From the NCBI RefSeq assembly GCF_003949795.1, contig NZ_RPRY01000040.1, positions 1 through 34,449 on the forward strand: a DNA stretch of 34,449 nt, in the 5' to 3' direction. Shown piece after piece: positions 7,112 through 16,732 of the stretch. How positions within the stretch are numbered: the first letter of the stretch is position 1; every line of letters begins with the position of its first letter. The position numbers were made by a program, and so were the translations under genes. Source of the stretch: Streptomyces sp. WAC06614. GTDB taxonomy: Bacteria; Actinomycetota; Actinomycetes; Streptomycetales; Streptomycetaceae. The notes under the pieces were generated by a model. That model worked only from the letters and a program-made list of their open reading frames with translations. It ran no database searches and was not told the DNA's origin.

Positions 7112-7675
7112 ATGGCCATCGTCGATGACCTGAAGAAGACCCTCACCGACCCGACCCCCCTCTACTTCGCCGCCGGCACGGCCGACCTCGCCGTGCAGCA
7201 GGCCAAGAAGGTGCCCGCGCTGATCGAGCAGGTGCGCGAGCAGGCGCCCGCCCGTATCGAGGCCGTCCGCAACACCGACCCGAAGGTGGTGCAGGAGAAG
7301 GCCAAGGAGGTCCAGGACGCGGTGACCGCCAAGGTCACCGAGGTGCTCGGCTCCTTCGACCCGAAGAAGCTCGGCGAGGCCGCCCAGGACCTCGCGCTGC
7401 GCGGGGTCGGCGTCGCCGCCGAGTACGCGGTGCGCGCCAAGGAGACGTACGACAAGGTCGCCGAGCACGGCGAGCAGACCGTGCGCGCCTGGCGCGGCGA
7501 GGTCGCCGAGGAGATCGTCGAGGTCGCCACGGTCGTCGAGCCCGACCCGGCGCCGGCCGCCGAGCCGGAGCAGGCCGCCACCGGGGGCTCCGCGGCCGAG
7601 GAGGCCAAGCCGGCGGCGCGCCGGACCGGCACGCGCAAGGCCCCGGCCAAGAAGGCCGCGGTCACCGAGGGCTGA
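7112..7675 (+). CDS. heparin-binding haemagglutinin-like coiled-coil protein
   Basis: A 187-residue protein with the layout of mycobacterial HbhA: a short N-terminus, a long amphipathic helix rich in Ala, Glu, Lys and Val (about 15-145), and a Lys/Ala/Arg/Pro tail (KPAARRTGTRKAPAKKA). HbhA binds heparan sulphate through such a tail; in a soil bacterium the role is more likely interaction with membrane, DNA or intracellular lipid, which is inference. GGGAGGA about 10 bases before ATG 7112 is a good ribosome site. It lies 25 bases after the XRE gene, so the two form an operon that ends at the hairpin 7691-7725. Confidence 0.8.
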   Translation: MAIVDDLKKTLTDPTPLYFAAGTADLAVQQAKKVPALIEQVREQAPARIEAVRNTDPKVVQEKAKEVQDAVTAKVTEVLGSFDPKKLGEAAQDLALRGVGVAAEYAVRAKETYDKVAEHGEQTVRAWRGEVAEEIVEVATVVEPDPAPAAEPEQAATGGSAAEEAKPAARRTGTRKAPAKKAAVTEG

Positions 7676-7690
7676 GCAGGCGTACGGCGG

Positions 7691-7725
7691 AACGGGTCGG
7701 GCACCTTGGGGGTGTCCGGCCCGTT
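7691..7725 (+). terminator. hairpin terminator of the XRE/HbhA-like operon
   Basis: A 15-bp stem (two G-T pairs) with loop TTGGG at 7706-7710, starting 15 bases after the stop codon. The following gene's -10 box begins 7 bases after the hairpin. Confidence 0.75.
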
Positions 7726-7732
7726 CTCTCGG

Positions 7733-7738
7733 TAGCGT
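7733..7738 (+). promoter_or_regulatory. -10 box upstream of the DUF2516 gene
   Basis: TAGCGT ends 5 bases before an in-frame GTG at 7744. If used, the DUF2516 protein would start there on a leaderless mRNA, 19 residues upstream of ATG 7801. Confidence 0.45.
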
Positions 7739-7800
7739 GGAGCGTGGCAGGCGGGGCAGTCCCGACGGTCGGGCACGAGGCGGCAGAGGCGGTAGGCGAC

Positions 7801-8151
7801 ATGTTGATGGACAAGTTCGATTCCATCTGGGTGCTGATCGACATCGGCATGCTGGTGTTCGCCGCCGCGGCCTGCGCGCTCGCGGCCGTCGCGCGGACCG
7901 ACGCCTACCGGGCGGCCGGCAAGCAGACCAAGACCTTCTGGACGACGGTGCTCGGCTTCACCGTCCTGTTCGACTTCCTGGTGTGGTGGGGCGTCCTCGG
8001 CGGGTTGATGTTCCTGCAGATCGCCGGCCTGATCGCCAGCATCGTCTTCATGGTCGACGTCCGGCCCGCCCTCGCCGAGGTCGGCGGGGGCTGGCGGCGC
8101 GGGGGCAGCAGCAGCGACGGGCCGTACGGGCCCTACAACGGCGGGCGCTGA
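7801..8151 (+). CDS. DUF2516 membrane protein (Rv0476-like)
   Basis: A 116-residue protein with three hydrophobic segments (about residues 10-30, 45-60 and 65-85), the conserved DAYRAAGKQTKTFW stretch after the first helix, and VDVRPAL after the last one, as in DUF2516 proteins such as Rv0476. It follows an HbhA-like gene as in mycobacteria. Function is unknown. The start is uncertain: ATG 7801 and ATG 7807 agree with the family length, but GTG 7744 has a leaderless-type promoter and would add 19 residues. The 3' end overlaps the convergent phosphatase gene by 19 bases. Confidence 0.85.
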   Translation: MLMDKFDSIWVLIDIGMLVFAAAACALAAVARTDAYRAAGKQTKTFWTTVLGFTVLFDFLVWWGVLGGLMFLQIAGLIASIVFMVDVRPALAEVGGGWRRGGSSSDGPYGPYNGGR

Positions 8152-9518
8152 GCCGCGGCCGCCGCTCCGGGCGCCCCGGCCCGGGTGGCCCGGGGGCGCG
8201 AGCGGGTGCCCGCCCGGTCCAGCAGGACCACGGCCACGTCGTCGGTGAGCTCGCCGCCGTTGAGCCGGCGGGCCTCGGTGACGGCCGCCTCCAGCAGCCG
8301 TTCGCCGCGCAGGCCCCGCTCCAGGTGCCGGTTGATCATGTCCACCATGCCGTCCTGGCCGAGCCGCTCACGGCCCTCGCCGATCCGGCCCTCGATCAGC
8401 CCGTCCGTGTACATCAGCAGGCTCCAGGTGCCGCCCAGCTCCACCTGCCGGCGCGGCCAGCGGGCCTTGGGCAGCAGACCGAGCGCGGGACCGCTGTCCT
8501 CGTACGGCAGCAGCCGCGCGGGCCGGCCCGGCCGGGTGATCAGCGGGGCCGGATGGCCGGCCAGGCACAGGCCCGCGCTGCGGCCGTCGGGGGAGATGTC
8601 CACGGTGCACAGCGTCGCGAAGATCTCCTCGCAGGGACGTTCCACCTCCAGCACCTGCTGCAGCGTGGCCAGCAGCTCGTCCCCGCACAGCCCGGCCAGG
8701 GTCAGCGCCCGCCAGGCGATCCGCAGCTCCACGCCCAGGGCGGCCTCGTCCGGGCCGTGGCCGCAGACGTCGCCGATCATGGCGTGGACCGTGCCGTCCG
8801 GCGTGCGCACGGTGTCGTAGAAGTCGCCGCCCAGCAGGGCCCGGCTGCGCCCGGCGTGGTAGCGGGCGGCGAACCGCAGGTCGGAGCCCTCCAGCAGCGG
8901 AGTGGGCAGCAGGCCGCGTTCGAGCCGGGCGTTCTCCTGGGCCCGCAGCCGGGACTCGGCGAGCTTGTACTGGGCGATGTCGGCCCGCTTGCGCTCCACC
9001 GCGTAGCGCACGGCGCGGTTGAGCAGCCGCCCGTCGAGCTCGTCGCGGAAGAGGAAGTCGGTGGCGCCCACCCGGACCGCCTCGGCCGCGCGCTCGGCGT
9101 CGGCCTCGGAGGTGACGACCAGCACGGCGTGCCGCGGGGCGAGCCGCAGCAGCTCCCGCAGGGTGTCCAGCCGGTCCCCGGCGGACCCGTCCGCGGCCGT
9201 CGCCGGTCCGGTCCCGGTCGCGGACCCGGCCGGCGCGCCCGCCGGTGCCGCCCGGGTGGCGGTGCGCGGCAGCGAGAGGTCGAGCAGGACGCAGTGCACG
9301 TCCGGGGTGAGCAGCCGCGCGGCCTCGGTGAGGTTACGCGCGGTGCGCAGCCGGATGCGGTGCCCGTCGGTGTCGAGGACCTCGGGGACGGTCAGACCTC
9401 CGGCGGGGTCGTCGTCGATCACCAGCAGGGTCAGGACCTGCGGTGTCGCGCTGGGCAGGGTGGCCTGACCGCTCTCCGCGGCCGGGGTGTCCCTCTGCCG
9501 CGGTACGGGTACGGGCAT
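8133..9518 (-). CDS. receiver-domain PP2C (SpoIIE-type) phosphatase
   Basis: A 461-residue protein. Residues 28-175 form a response-regulator receiver with the acidic pocket Asp35-Asp37 and phospho-acceptor Asp80. The usual lysine near the end is Arg158 (FLFRDE), and an Ala/Gly/Thr-rich insert of about 35 residues follows Asp80, so phosphorylation may be altered. A linker helix joins it to a SpoIIE/RsbU-type PP2C domain with GGDFYD (230-235), GDVCGHG (249-255), AGHPAPL, TDGLIEGR and ELTDDVAVVLL, all metal-binding aspartates present. Such proteins dephosphorylate anti-anti-sigma factors; the target here is unknown. Start ATG at base 9518 follows GGAAGGA by about 10 bases. Confidence 0.87.
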   Translation of the reverse strand: MPVPVPRQRDTPAAESGQATLPSATPQVLTLLVIDDDPAGGLTVPEVLDTDGHRIRLRTARNLTEAARLLTPDVHCVLLDLSLPRTATRAAPAGAPAGSATGTGPATAADGSAGDRLDTLRELLRLAPRHAVLVVTSEADAERAAEAVRVGATDFLFRDELDGRLLNRAVRYAVERKRADIAQYKLAESRLRAQENARLERGLLPTPLLEGSDLRFAARYHAGRSRALLGGDFYDTVRTPDGTVHAMIGDVCGHGPDEAALGVELRIAWRALTLAGLCGDELLATLQQVLEVERPCEEIFATLCTVDISPDGRSAGLCLAGHPAPLITRPGRPARLLPYEDSGPALGLLPKARWPRRQVELGGTWSLLMYTDGLIEGRIGEGRERLGQDGMVDMINRHLERGLRGERLLEAAVTEARRLNGGELTDDVAVVLLDRAGTRSRPRATRAGAPGAAAAAQRPPL

Positions 9519-9718
9519 CGATTCGGGTTCCTTCCCTCCCCCCGAGGGTGCGCTCGGAGGCGACCCTAGCGGCCCTTGACCGGAGACCGTCAATGGCCAA
9601 GGTCTCACCTGCCGCCGTCATGTGCCGATATCGCGTACGTCGTCCCGTTCCCCGGGATGACGTACGTCACGACCGGGGCCCTTCCCGTCTCGTCCCCCGG
9701 GACGCCGGCGCCGGCCCG

Positions 9719-10630
9719 TTACGCGTCCGGCCGGACGATCGCCTTGATCGGCATCGAGCCCGCCCCCGCGAGGGTCACGCTGCGGCCCGGGCGCGGGGCG
9801 TGGACCATCGCGCCGTCGCCGACGTACATCCCGACGTGGCTGGCGTCGTCGAAGTAGATGATCAGATCGCCGGGGCGCATGTCCTTGACCGCGACCTTGG
9901 GCAGCAGTCGCAGCTGCTCCTGCGAGGTCCGCGGGATGGTGCGCCCCGCGGCCCGCCAGGCCTGGGAGGTCAGGCCGGAGCAGTCGAAGGAGTCCGGACC
10001 CTCGGCGCCCCACACGTACGGCTTGCCGATCTGGGCGACCGCGTAGGCGAGGGCCCGCTTGCCGCCCTCCGACGCCGCGCCGTGGGTCCCGTTCAGCACG
10101 CCGGTGGAGAGCCAGGCCTTCTGCGCCTTGTACTGGTCCTCCTGTTCGAGCTGGAGCAGCCGGGCCTTCTCCTCGGCCTCCAGCTTGTTCTCCAGCTCCT
10201 CCGCGGCCTTGATCTTCTGCTCGATCTCCCTCTTGGCGTTCTCCTGCTTGACCCGGTTCTCCTCCAGGACCTGCCAGCGTGCGCTCGCGTCGATGGCGTA
10301 CTGCTGCAACTGCTTCTGGGTGCGGGTCAGTTCGGAGATGGTGCCGGCCGTGGCCTTCTCGCCCTGGCGCAACAGGTCCTGGCCGATGAGGTACATGCTC
10401 GGGTCGCTGCTCAGTGCGAGCTGGGCGCCCGGCGGCAGGCCGCCCGAGCGGTACTGGGCACGGGCCGCGGCGCCGGCCTTGTTCTTCAGCCCGGTCAGCC
10501 GCTCCTGCCCGTCCTGCACCTTGCGGGCGAGCTCGACGATCTTCTCGGACTGGGCCTTGGTCTCGCCCTCGGCGAGGTGGTACGCGTCCGTGGCCAGTCC
10601 ACCGCCAGCGACCGCGCCGTGCGGATCCAC
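9719..10630 (-). CDS. NlpC/P60 endopeptidase lacking its 5' end (probable pseudogene)
   Basis: From about base 10600 downward this frame encodes the usual Streptomyces cell-wall hydrolase: a long coiled coil (YHLAEGETKAQSEK to about QLEQEDQYK) and a C-terminal NlpC/P60 domain with catalytic Cys (FDCSGL), His (SHVGMYVGDG) and His (VHAPRPG). Such enzymes cleave peptidoglycan stem peptides outside the cell and need a signal peptide. Here none exists. The first start, GTG at base 10630, lies inside the upstream methyltransferase gene, and the first dozen codons are an out-of-frame reading of that gene. I infer a deletion that removed the intergenic region, signal peptide and first part of the coiled coil. 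An assembly error is the alternative. Confidence 0.8.
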   Translation of the reverse strand: MDPHGAVAGGGLATDAYHLAEGETKAQSEKIVELARKVQDGQERLTGLKNKAGAAARAQYRSGGLPPGAQLALSSDPSMYLIGQDLLRQGEKATAGTISELTRTQKQLQQYAIDASARWQVLEENRVKQENAKREIEQKIKAAEELENKLEAEEKARLLQLEQEDQYKAQKAWLSTGVLNGTHGAASEGGKRALAYAVAQIGKPYVWGAEGPDSFDCSGLTSQAWRAAGRTIPRTSQEQLRLLPKVAVKDMRPGDLIIYFDDASHVGMYVGDGAMVHAPRPGRSVTLAGAGSMPIKAIVRPDA

Positions 10631-11322
10631 CGCTGCCGGGCGCCCAGCGAGGCGTACGGGGCCGCCGCCGCCCAGGCCCGGTCGAAGTCCTTCAGGAACG
10701 CGTGCACCGGCTCACCCGGCACGTTCCGGTGGATCAGCGCCTTGGGTAGCCGTTCCGCCAGGTCCGAGGGCCGCTCCAGGGAGCCCAGCCGGGTCGCGAA
10801 GGTCACCGTGCGCGCTCCCTCCGGGCCCAGCGCCACCCACACGTGCCGTCGCCCGATCTCGTCGCAGGTCCCCTCCACCAGCAGACCCTCCGGGGTCAGC
10901 CGCGCGCACAGCCGCCGCCAGACCGCCTCGACCTGCTCCTCGTCGTACTGCCGCAGCACGTTCGCCGCCCGGATCAGCGCGGGCCGCTCACCGCCGTCCA
11001 GCGGCACCTCGAAACCGCCGTGCCGGAAGGACAGCCCCTCCTGCTCGTACGGCTTCGCGGCCGTCACCCGGGCCGGCTCGATCTCGATGCCGACCACCCG
11101 CACCCGCGGGGCCGCCGTCCGCAGCCGGGCCAGCAGCTCCACCGCCGTCCACGGCGCGGCCCCGTACCCCAGGTCGACGGCCACGGGCGCGTCGGCCCGG
11201 CGCAGCGCCGGCCCGTGCACGGCGGCGATCCAGCGGTCCATGCGGCGCAGCCGGTTCGGGTTGGTGGTCCCGCGGGTGACCGTGCCCACCGGGCGGCTCG
11301 GGGGAGGGGTGCGGGAGGCCAT
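10495..11322 (-). CDS. class I SAM methyltransferase, 3' end replaced
   Basis: ATG at base 11322 opens a methyltransferase-like protein with motif I VAVDLGYGAAPWTAVELL (about residues 47-64) and acidic loop VGIEIEPARV. Homologous reading continues to about SLAVDWP near base 10600. After this the frame runs about 30 residues through DNA that encodes the NlpC/P60 coiled coil in another frame, giving an Arg/Ser-rich tail ending at 10495. The natural C-terminus therefore appears lost. The catalytic core is complete, so activity is possible. It is divergent from mshA and has a predicted leaderless promoter. Confidence 0.75.
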   Translation of the reverse strand: MASRTPPPSRPVGTVTRGTTNPNRLRRMDRWIAAVHGPALRRADAPVAVDLGYGAAPWTAVELLARLRTAAPRVRVVGIEIEPARVTAAKPYEQEGLSFRHGGFEVPLDGGERPALIRAANVLRQYDEEQVEAVWRRLCARLTPEGLLVEGTCDEIGRRHVWVALGPEGARTVTFATRLGSLERPSDLAERLPKALIHRNVPGEPVHAFLKDFDRAWAAAAPYASLGARQRWIRTARSLAVDWPRTRTTSPRARPRPSPRRSSSSPARCRTGRSG

Positions 11323-11328
11323 GCGCCG

Positions 11329-11334
11329 AGGGTA
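11329..11334 (-). promoter_or_regulatory. -10 box of the methyltransferase gene, leaderless start
   Basis: Read on the minus strand, TACCCT ends 6 bases before the ATG. A TTATCC-like -35 lies 17 bases upstream, next to a small CCGGA / TCCGG hairpin (11349-11364). Confidence 0.5.
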
Positions 11335-11517
11335 AGCGGAACGACCGGCCCGGATAAAAATCCGGCAAACCTCCAGGGAGCCGCCCGACCGTGGAATGCC
11401 GGACGGCCCCCCGCTGGTTGCACCCGGTGAAGGGCGTACCGCGCCCTCGTCGTCATGCCCGGACGTCAGGCCCCCTGACCTATGCCCGCAAGGCCCCGAA
11501 CCGAGAGGACTGCTCCC

Positions 11518-12891
11518 TTGAGCCAGTACGTGTCCCGGCTCGGAGGCAGGCTCGCCGCCGGCCGCCTGTCCCGCCACGCGGAGCAGCACCGGCTGCGCCT
11601 GCCGGCCGTCGTCCACCACCGCAGGCCGCGCCGCGTGGCCATGCTCAGCGTGCACACCTCGCCCCTGCACCAGCCCGGCACCGGCGACGCCGGCGGGATG
11701 AACGTCTACATCGTGGAGCTCGCCAAGCGGCTGGCCGCGATCAACATCGAGGTGGAGATCTTCACCCGGGCCACCGAGGGCGGCCTCCCGCCGTGCGTGG
11801 AGCTGGCCCCCGGCGTGCTCGTGCGGCACGTGGACGCCGGCCCCTACGAGGGCCTGGCCAAGGAGGAGCTCCCGGCCCAGCTGTGCGCCTTCACCCACGG
11901 GGTGATGCAGGCCTGGGCCGGCCACCGGCCCGGCTACTACGACCTGGTCCACTCCCACTACTGGCTCTCCGGCCACGTCGGCTGGCTGGCCGCCCAGCGC
12001 TGGGGCGTGCCGCTGGTGCACGCCATGCACACCATGGCCAAGGTCAAGAACGCCGCCCTGGCCGCCGGGGACACCCCCGAGCCGGCCGCCCGGGTGATCG
12101 GCGAGACCCAGGTCGTGGCCGCCGCCGACCGGCTGATCGCCAACACCGCCGAGGAGGCCGACGAGCTCGTCCGGTACTACGACGCCGACCCCGCCAAGGT
12201 CGCCGTCGTCCACCCCGGCGTGAACCTCGACCGCTTCACCGTCGGCGACGGCCGGGCCGCCGCCCGGGCCCGCCTCGGCCTGCCGCAGGACGCGCTGATA
12301 CCGCTGTTCGCCGGCCGGATCCAGCCGCTGAAGGCCCCCGACGTGCTGCTGCGCGCCGTGGCGCACCTGGTCGACCAGGACCCCTCGCTGCGCCGCCGCC
12401 TCTTCGTTCCCGTCGTCGGCGGTCCCAGCGGCAGCGGCCTGGCCAAGCCCGAGGGGTTGCAGAAGCTCGCCGCCGCGCTGGGCATCACCGACCTGGTCCA
12501 CTTCCACCCGCCGGTGGCGCAGGACCGGCTCGCCGACTGGTTCCGGGCCGCGTCCGTGCTGGTCATGCCCTCGTACAACGAGTCCTTCGGGCTGGTCGCC
12601 ATCGAGGCCCAGGCCGCCGGCACGCCGGTGCTCGCCGCCGAGGTCGGCGGCCTGCCGGTCGCCGTCGACGACGGGGTCACCGGCCTGCTCGTGCCCGGCC
12701 ACGACCCGGCCGACTACGCCGCCCGGCTGCGCCGGTTCGCCGACGACCCCGCCCTGGCCGACCGGATGGGCCGCGCGGCCGCCCGGCACGCCCAGTCCTT
12801 CGGCTGGGACACCGCCGCGAGCGGCACGGCCGACGTGTACACCGCGGCCGTGCAGGAGCACCGCCGTCGCGTACGCTCCCCCCATGCCTGA
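11518..12891 (+). CDS. mshA: MshA, D-inositol-3-phosphate glycosyltransferase
   Basis: MshA starts mycothiol synthesis by joining GlcNAc from UDP-GlcNAc to 1L-inositol 1-phosphate. It is a GT-B, family GT4 enzyme: the N-terminal acceptor domain shows [20 protein letters not shown] and HSHYWLSG, the C-terminal nucleotide-sugar domain shows [12 protein letters not shown] and the E-x7-E motif in [18 protein letters not shown] chose TTG 11518 because AGAGGA (11504-11509) lies 8 bases upstream and the product begins MSQYVSRLG as in S. coelicolor MshA; ATG 11482 would add 12 residues. The result is 457 residues. It overlaps the YbjN-type gene by 8 bases. Confidence 0.95.
   Translation: MSQYVSRLGGRLAAGRLSRHAEQHRLRLPAVVHHRRPRRVAMLSVHTSPLHQPGTGDAGGMNVYIVELAKRLAAINIEVEIFTRATEGGLPPCVELAPGVLVRHVDAGPYEGLAKEELPAQLCAFTHGVMQAWAGHRPGYYDLVHSHYWLSGHVGWLAAQRWGVPLVHAMHTMAKVKNAALAAGDTPEPAARVIGETQVVAAADRLIANTAEEADELVRYYDADPAKVAVVHPGVNLDRFTVGDGRAAARARLGLPQDALIPLFAGRIQPLKAPDVLLRAVAHLVDQDPSLRRRLFVPVVGGPSGSGLAKPEGLQKLAAALGITDLVHFHPPVAQDRLADWFRAASVLVMPSYNESFGLVAIEAQAAGTPVLAAEVGGLPVAVDDGVTGLLVPGHDPADYAARLRRFADDPALADRMGRAAARHAQSFGWDTAASGTADVYTAAVQEHRRRVRSPHA
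12872..12877 (+). promoter_or_regulatory. -10 box of the YbjN-domain gene, leaderless start
   Basis: TACGCT lies inside the last codons of mshA and ends exactly 6 bases (all C) before ATG 12884. The gene has no ribosome site. Confidence 0.5.
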
Positions 12892-13352
12892 CACCGCGGA
12901 GATCATCGAGAGCACCCTGGCCGACGCCGGGCTGACCTGGGAGTCCCCCGGGCCGGGCGCGTACGTCGTCCAGCTCCCCGGCACCCGCAAGCTGTCGACG
13001 ACCTGCTCGCTGAAGGTCGGACGGCACTCGCTGTCGGTCAACGCCTTCGTCATCCGGCACCCCGACGAGAACGAGCAGGGCGTCCACCGCTGGCTGCTGG
13101 AGCGCAACCTCAAGCTCTACGGCGTCGGCTACGCGGTGGACGCGCTCGGCGACATCTACCTGGCCGGCCGGCTCCCGCTGGCGGCGGTCACGCCCGAGGA
13201 GCTCGACCGGATCCTCGGCACCGTCCTGGAGGCCTCGGACGGCGCCTTCAACACCCTGCTGGAGCTGGGTTTCGCCGGCGCCATCAAGCGGGAGTACGAG
13301 TGGCGCGTCTCGCGTGGCGAGTCCACCCGCAACCTGGACGCCTTCAAGCACC

Positions 13353-13375
<23 letters not shown>
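12884..13375 (+). CDS. YbjN-domain protein (Rv0487-like)
   Basis: A 163-residue protein of the YbjN / type III chaperone-like fold, conserved after mshA in actinobacteria (Rv0487 in M. tuberculosis). It shows alternating strands ([28 protein letters not shown]) and helical ends. Role unknown; conservation beside mshA and gpmA suggests a housekeeping function. It overlaps mshA by 8 bases and the convergent MFS gene by 23 bases. A -10-like box inside mshA suggests an additional leaderless transcript. Confidence 0.88.
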
Positions 13376-14738
<1,363 letters not shown>

Positions 14739-14817
14739 ACGGAAATCCCCCCGGCGGTGTAAGTGGCCCTCCAGCAAGCGGCACGTTACAAATGCGGCTC
14801 CGCCGTGCGCCACCGAA

Positions 14818-14834
14818 TTGACGCGGGCCGTCAA
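14818..14834. promoter_or_regulatory. inverted repeat between MFS gene and gpmA
   Basis: TTGACG-N5-CGTCAA, a perfect 6-base inverted repeat in the divergent region. It is 57 bases upstream of the gpmA -10 box, so it is an operator candidate rather than a -35. Confidence 0.35.
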
Positions 14835-14890
14835 TCGGCGCCCCGGCGGGGCGGCACCCGGGCCGCGCGCCGCTGCCCCGGGGCGTCCAT

Positions 14891-14896
14891 TAGGCT
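14891..14896 (+). promoter_or_regulatory. -10 box of gpmA, leaderless start
   Basis: TAGGCT ends 7 bases before ATG 14904, and no ribosome site is present. Confidence 0.55.
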
Positions 14897-14903
14897 CGTC
14901 GGC

Positions 14904-15665
14904 ATGGCCGACGCACCGTACAAGCTGATCCTCCTCCGCCACGGCGAGAGCGAGTGGAACGCGAAGAACCTGTTCACCGGCTGGGTGGACGTCAACCTCA
15001 ACGAGAAGGGCGAGAAGGAGGCGGTCCGCGGCGGTGAGCTGCTCAAGGACGCCGGCCTGCTGCCCGACGTGGTCCACACGTCCCTCCAGAAGCGCGCGAT
15101 CCGCACCGCGCAGCTCGCCCTGGAGGCCGCCGACCGCCACTGGATCCCGGTCCACCGCTCCTGGCGGCTGAACGAGCGCCACTACGGTGCGCTCCAGGGC
15201 AAGGACAAGGCCCAGACCCTCGCCGAGTTCGGCGAGGAGCAGTTCATGCTGTGGCGCCGCTCGTACGACACCCCGCCGCCGGCCCTCGAGGACGGCACCG
15301 AGTTCTCCCAGTCCGAGGACCCGCGCTACGCGACGATCCCGCCGGAGCTGCGCCCGCGCACGGAGTGCCTGAAGGACGTCGTCGTCCGCATGCTGCCGTA
15401 CTGGTACGACGGCATCGTCCCGGACCTCCTGGCCGGCCGCACGGTCCTGGTCGCCGCCCACGGCAACTCGCTCCGCGCCCTGGTCAAGCACCTGGACGGC
15501 ATCTCCGACGCCGACATCGCGGGCCTGAACATCCCGACCGGCATCCCGCTCTCCTACGAGCTCGACGCCGACTTCAAGCCCCTCAACCCGGGCGGCACCT
15601 ACCTCGACCCGGAGGCCGCCGCGGCCGCCATCGAGGCCGTCAAGAACCAGGGCAAGAAGAAGTAA
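14904..15665 (+). CDS. gpmA: 2,3-bisphosphoglycerate-dependent phosphoglycerate mutase
   Basis: Glycolytic and gluconeogenic enzyme that interconverts 3- and 2-phosphoglycerate in the cytoplasm. It is 253 residues long, standard for dPGM. The phospho-histidine motif [10 protein letters not shown] has His13; the second catalytic His is in [20 protein letters not shown] sequence appears as [15 protein letters not shown]. The last 28 bases before the second base of the TAA stop are repeated at 20884-20911. The 3' end of this gene is thus the integration site of the neighbouring element, and the present last codons and terminator come from, or are shared with, the element. The protein end (VKNQGKKK) is kept. 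Confidence 0.96.
   Translation: MADAPYKLILLRHGESEWNAKNLFTGWVDVNLNEKGEKEAVRGGELLKDAGLLPDVVHTSLQKRAIRTAQLALEAADRHWIPVHRSWRLNERHYGALQGKDKAQTLAEFGEEQFMLWRRSYDTPPPALEDGTEFSQSEDPRYATIPPELRPRTECLKDVVVRMLPYWYDGIVPDLLAGRTVLVAAHGNSLRALVKHLDGISDADIAGLNIPTGIPLSYELDADFKPLNPGGTYLDPEAAAAAIEAVKNQGKKK
15637..15664 (+). other. attL: 28-bp repeat in the gpmA 3' end
   Basis: Identical over 28 bases to 20884-20911. It encodes the last residues of gpmA (VKNQGKKK) and the first two bases of the stop codon. Flanking bases on both sides differ from the second copy, so the repeat limits are sharp. Confidence 0.85.
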
Positions 15666-15677
15666 GCGCTAACGAGT

Positions 15678-15716
15678 AAGCCCCCTACCTGCGGTTTCTC
15701 CGCTGGGAGGGGGCTT
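15678..15716 (+). terminator. terminator downstream of gpmA, element side
   Basis: AAGCCCCCT (15678-15686) pairs with AGGGGGCTT (15708-15716), with an inner GCGG/CCGC stem, followed by TT. It replaces the ancestral gpmA terminator, which now lies beyond attR. Confidence 0.7.
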
Positions 15717-15734
15717 TTCGCCGTCTCTGGGCCG

Positions 15735-16460
15735 TCAGGGCAGGTCCGACCGCGCCGTGTCGAAGACGGCGGCGACCGCCTAGCGGGTGCGCTCCTGGCT
15801 CGACGGCATGAGCACCGAGGCGTAGAAGTGGCGCAGAGCATGCATGGCGTTCTCGCGCGCCCCGGCGTACGACCCGCCTGGCTTCCGCTCGGGGATCACG
15901 CCGGCCGAGGCGAGGGCCCGCTTCCAGGCCTCTTCGTTGAGCGACGTACGCCAGATGTGCCCGCCGCGGGGCCCGGTGAAGATCAGCCGCTTGGTCACCG
16001 GAGGACCGCCCGCCACCTTCCACGGCAAGGTGATCTCGACCGCAGGGAGCCGCTTCATGTGGGCCCGACGGGCGTCAGCGACTGGGCCGGGAAGCGGTAC
16101 GTCCCGGAGCTTGCCACCCTTCGGCGGGGCCGAATACCGGCTTGCTGCCGCTCAGCTTGAGCTGCTCGATCACGTGGAGGGTGTCCGACTCGAAGTCGAT
16201 CGCGTCGACGGTCACGCCCAGGATCTCGCTCTGCCGAGGGCCGCAGCCGCCGCCAGGTCGACCATGGCTTGGTAACGCTCGGGCATGGCGGCCCGGACAG
16301 CGGAGACCCGTTCCGGCGTCCAGGTCACGACGCGCTTGTTGTCCACAGTCGGTGGACGGACTGAGCGTGCGGCGCACGGGTTCCGGGGGAGGTGCCCGTC
16401 GTCCACGGCCGCGCTGAGGGCGGCACGCACGTGGGGGTAGATCCACCCGACCACGGTGCC
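15735..16460 (-). pseudogene. tyrosine-recombinase integrase remnant
   Basis: Reading the minus strand, pieces of one phage-type integrase occur in three frames: YPHVRAALSAAVDDG to YQAMVDLAAA; then RQSEILGVTVDAIDFESD to KPVFGPA; then PKGGKLRDVPLPGPV to the HALRHFYAS motif (catalytic His-x-x-Arg-His). Two frameshifts separate them, near 16240 and 16125. After FYASVL the sequence jumps to MPSSQERTR, the segment that normally follows the catalytic tyrosine, so about 30 codons including that Tyr are deleted. Next comes TAG (15780-15782), after which the frame continues AVAAVFDTARSDLP to the natural stop at 15735-15737. The N-terminal arm-binding part is also missing. Confidence 0.85.
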
Positions 16461-16732
16461 ATGATCACTCGCGCCGAAGCAGCTCCAGGCCCAAAGCCGC
16501 TCTGCCGGCCGCGGTGCCTGCTGCCCGTTCCCGGTCGGTCCGGACTCCGACTTTTCCAGGTCTGTGCAGGTCTCTACGTGCCAGCATGGGCTGCTGTGCA
16601 GGCCGGACAGCCCGGAGGCGACTATGCAGGCTGCGGTGGCGAGTTCTGGCGACATTGATCACCGGCGGCAATCGATCGTAAGACAGCAAGAGGCGAGTCA
16701 CCGAAACCGGCGCATTGAGAGATAGGACACGG
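16461..16732. other. no gene recognised between integrase remnant and NTPase gene
   Basis: This stretch should have held the 5' part of the integrase gene and perhaps an excisionase, but I see no recognisable coding remnant. A GATAGGA box at 16721-16727 lies just upstream of the NTPase gene start. Confidence 0.5.

Noticed and set aside
7737..9569. Long plus-strand frame opposite the PP2C phosphatase
   Set aside because: Compositional artefact (Arg/Gly/Ala/Gln-rich); the minus strand carries receiver and PP2C motifs.
11323..13113. Minus-strand extension of the methyltransferase frame opposite mshA and the YbjN gene
   Set aside because: The frame is open only because of GC bias. Homologous sequence starts at the ATG at 11322, and mshA motifs are on the plus strand.
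15637..15664. tRNA gene as integration target
   Set aside because: The att repeat lies in the gpmA coding end. No tRNA cloverleaf or T-loop GTTCRANNC context was found near either repeat or elsewhere in the window.
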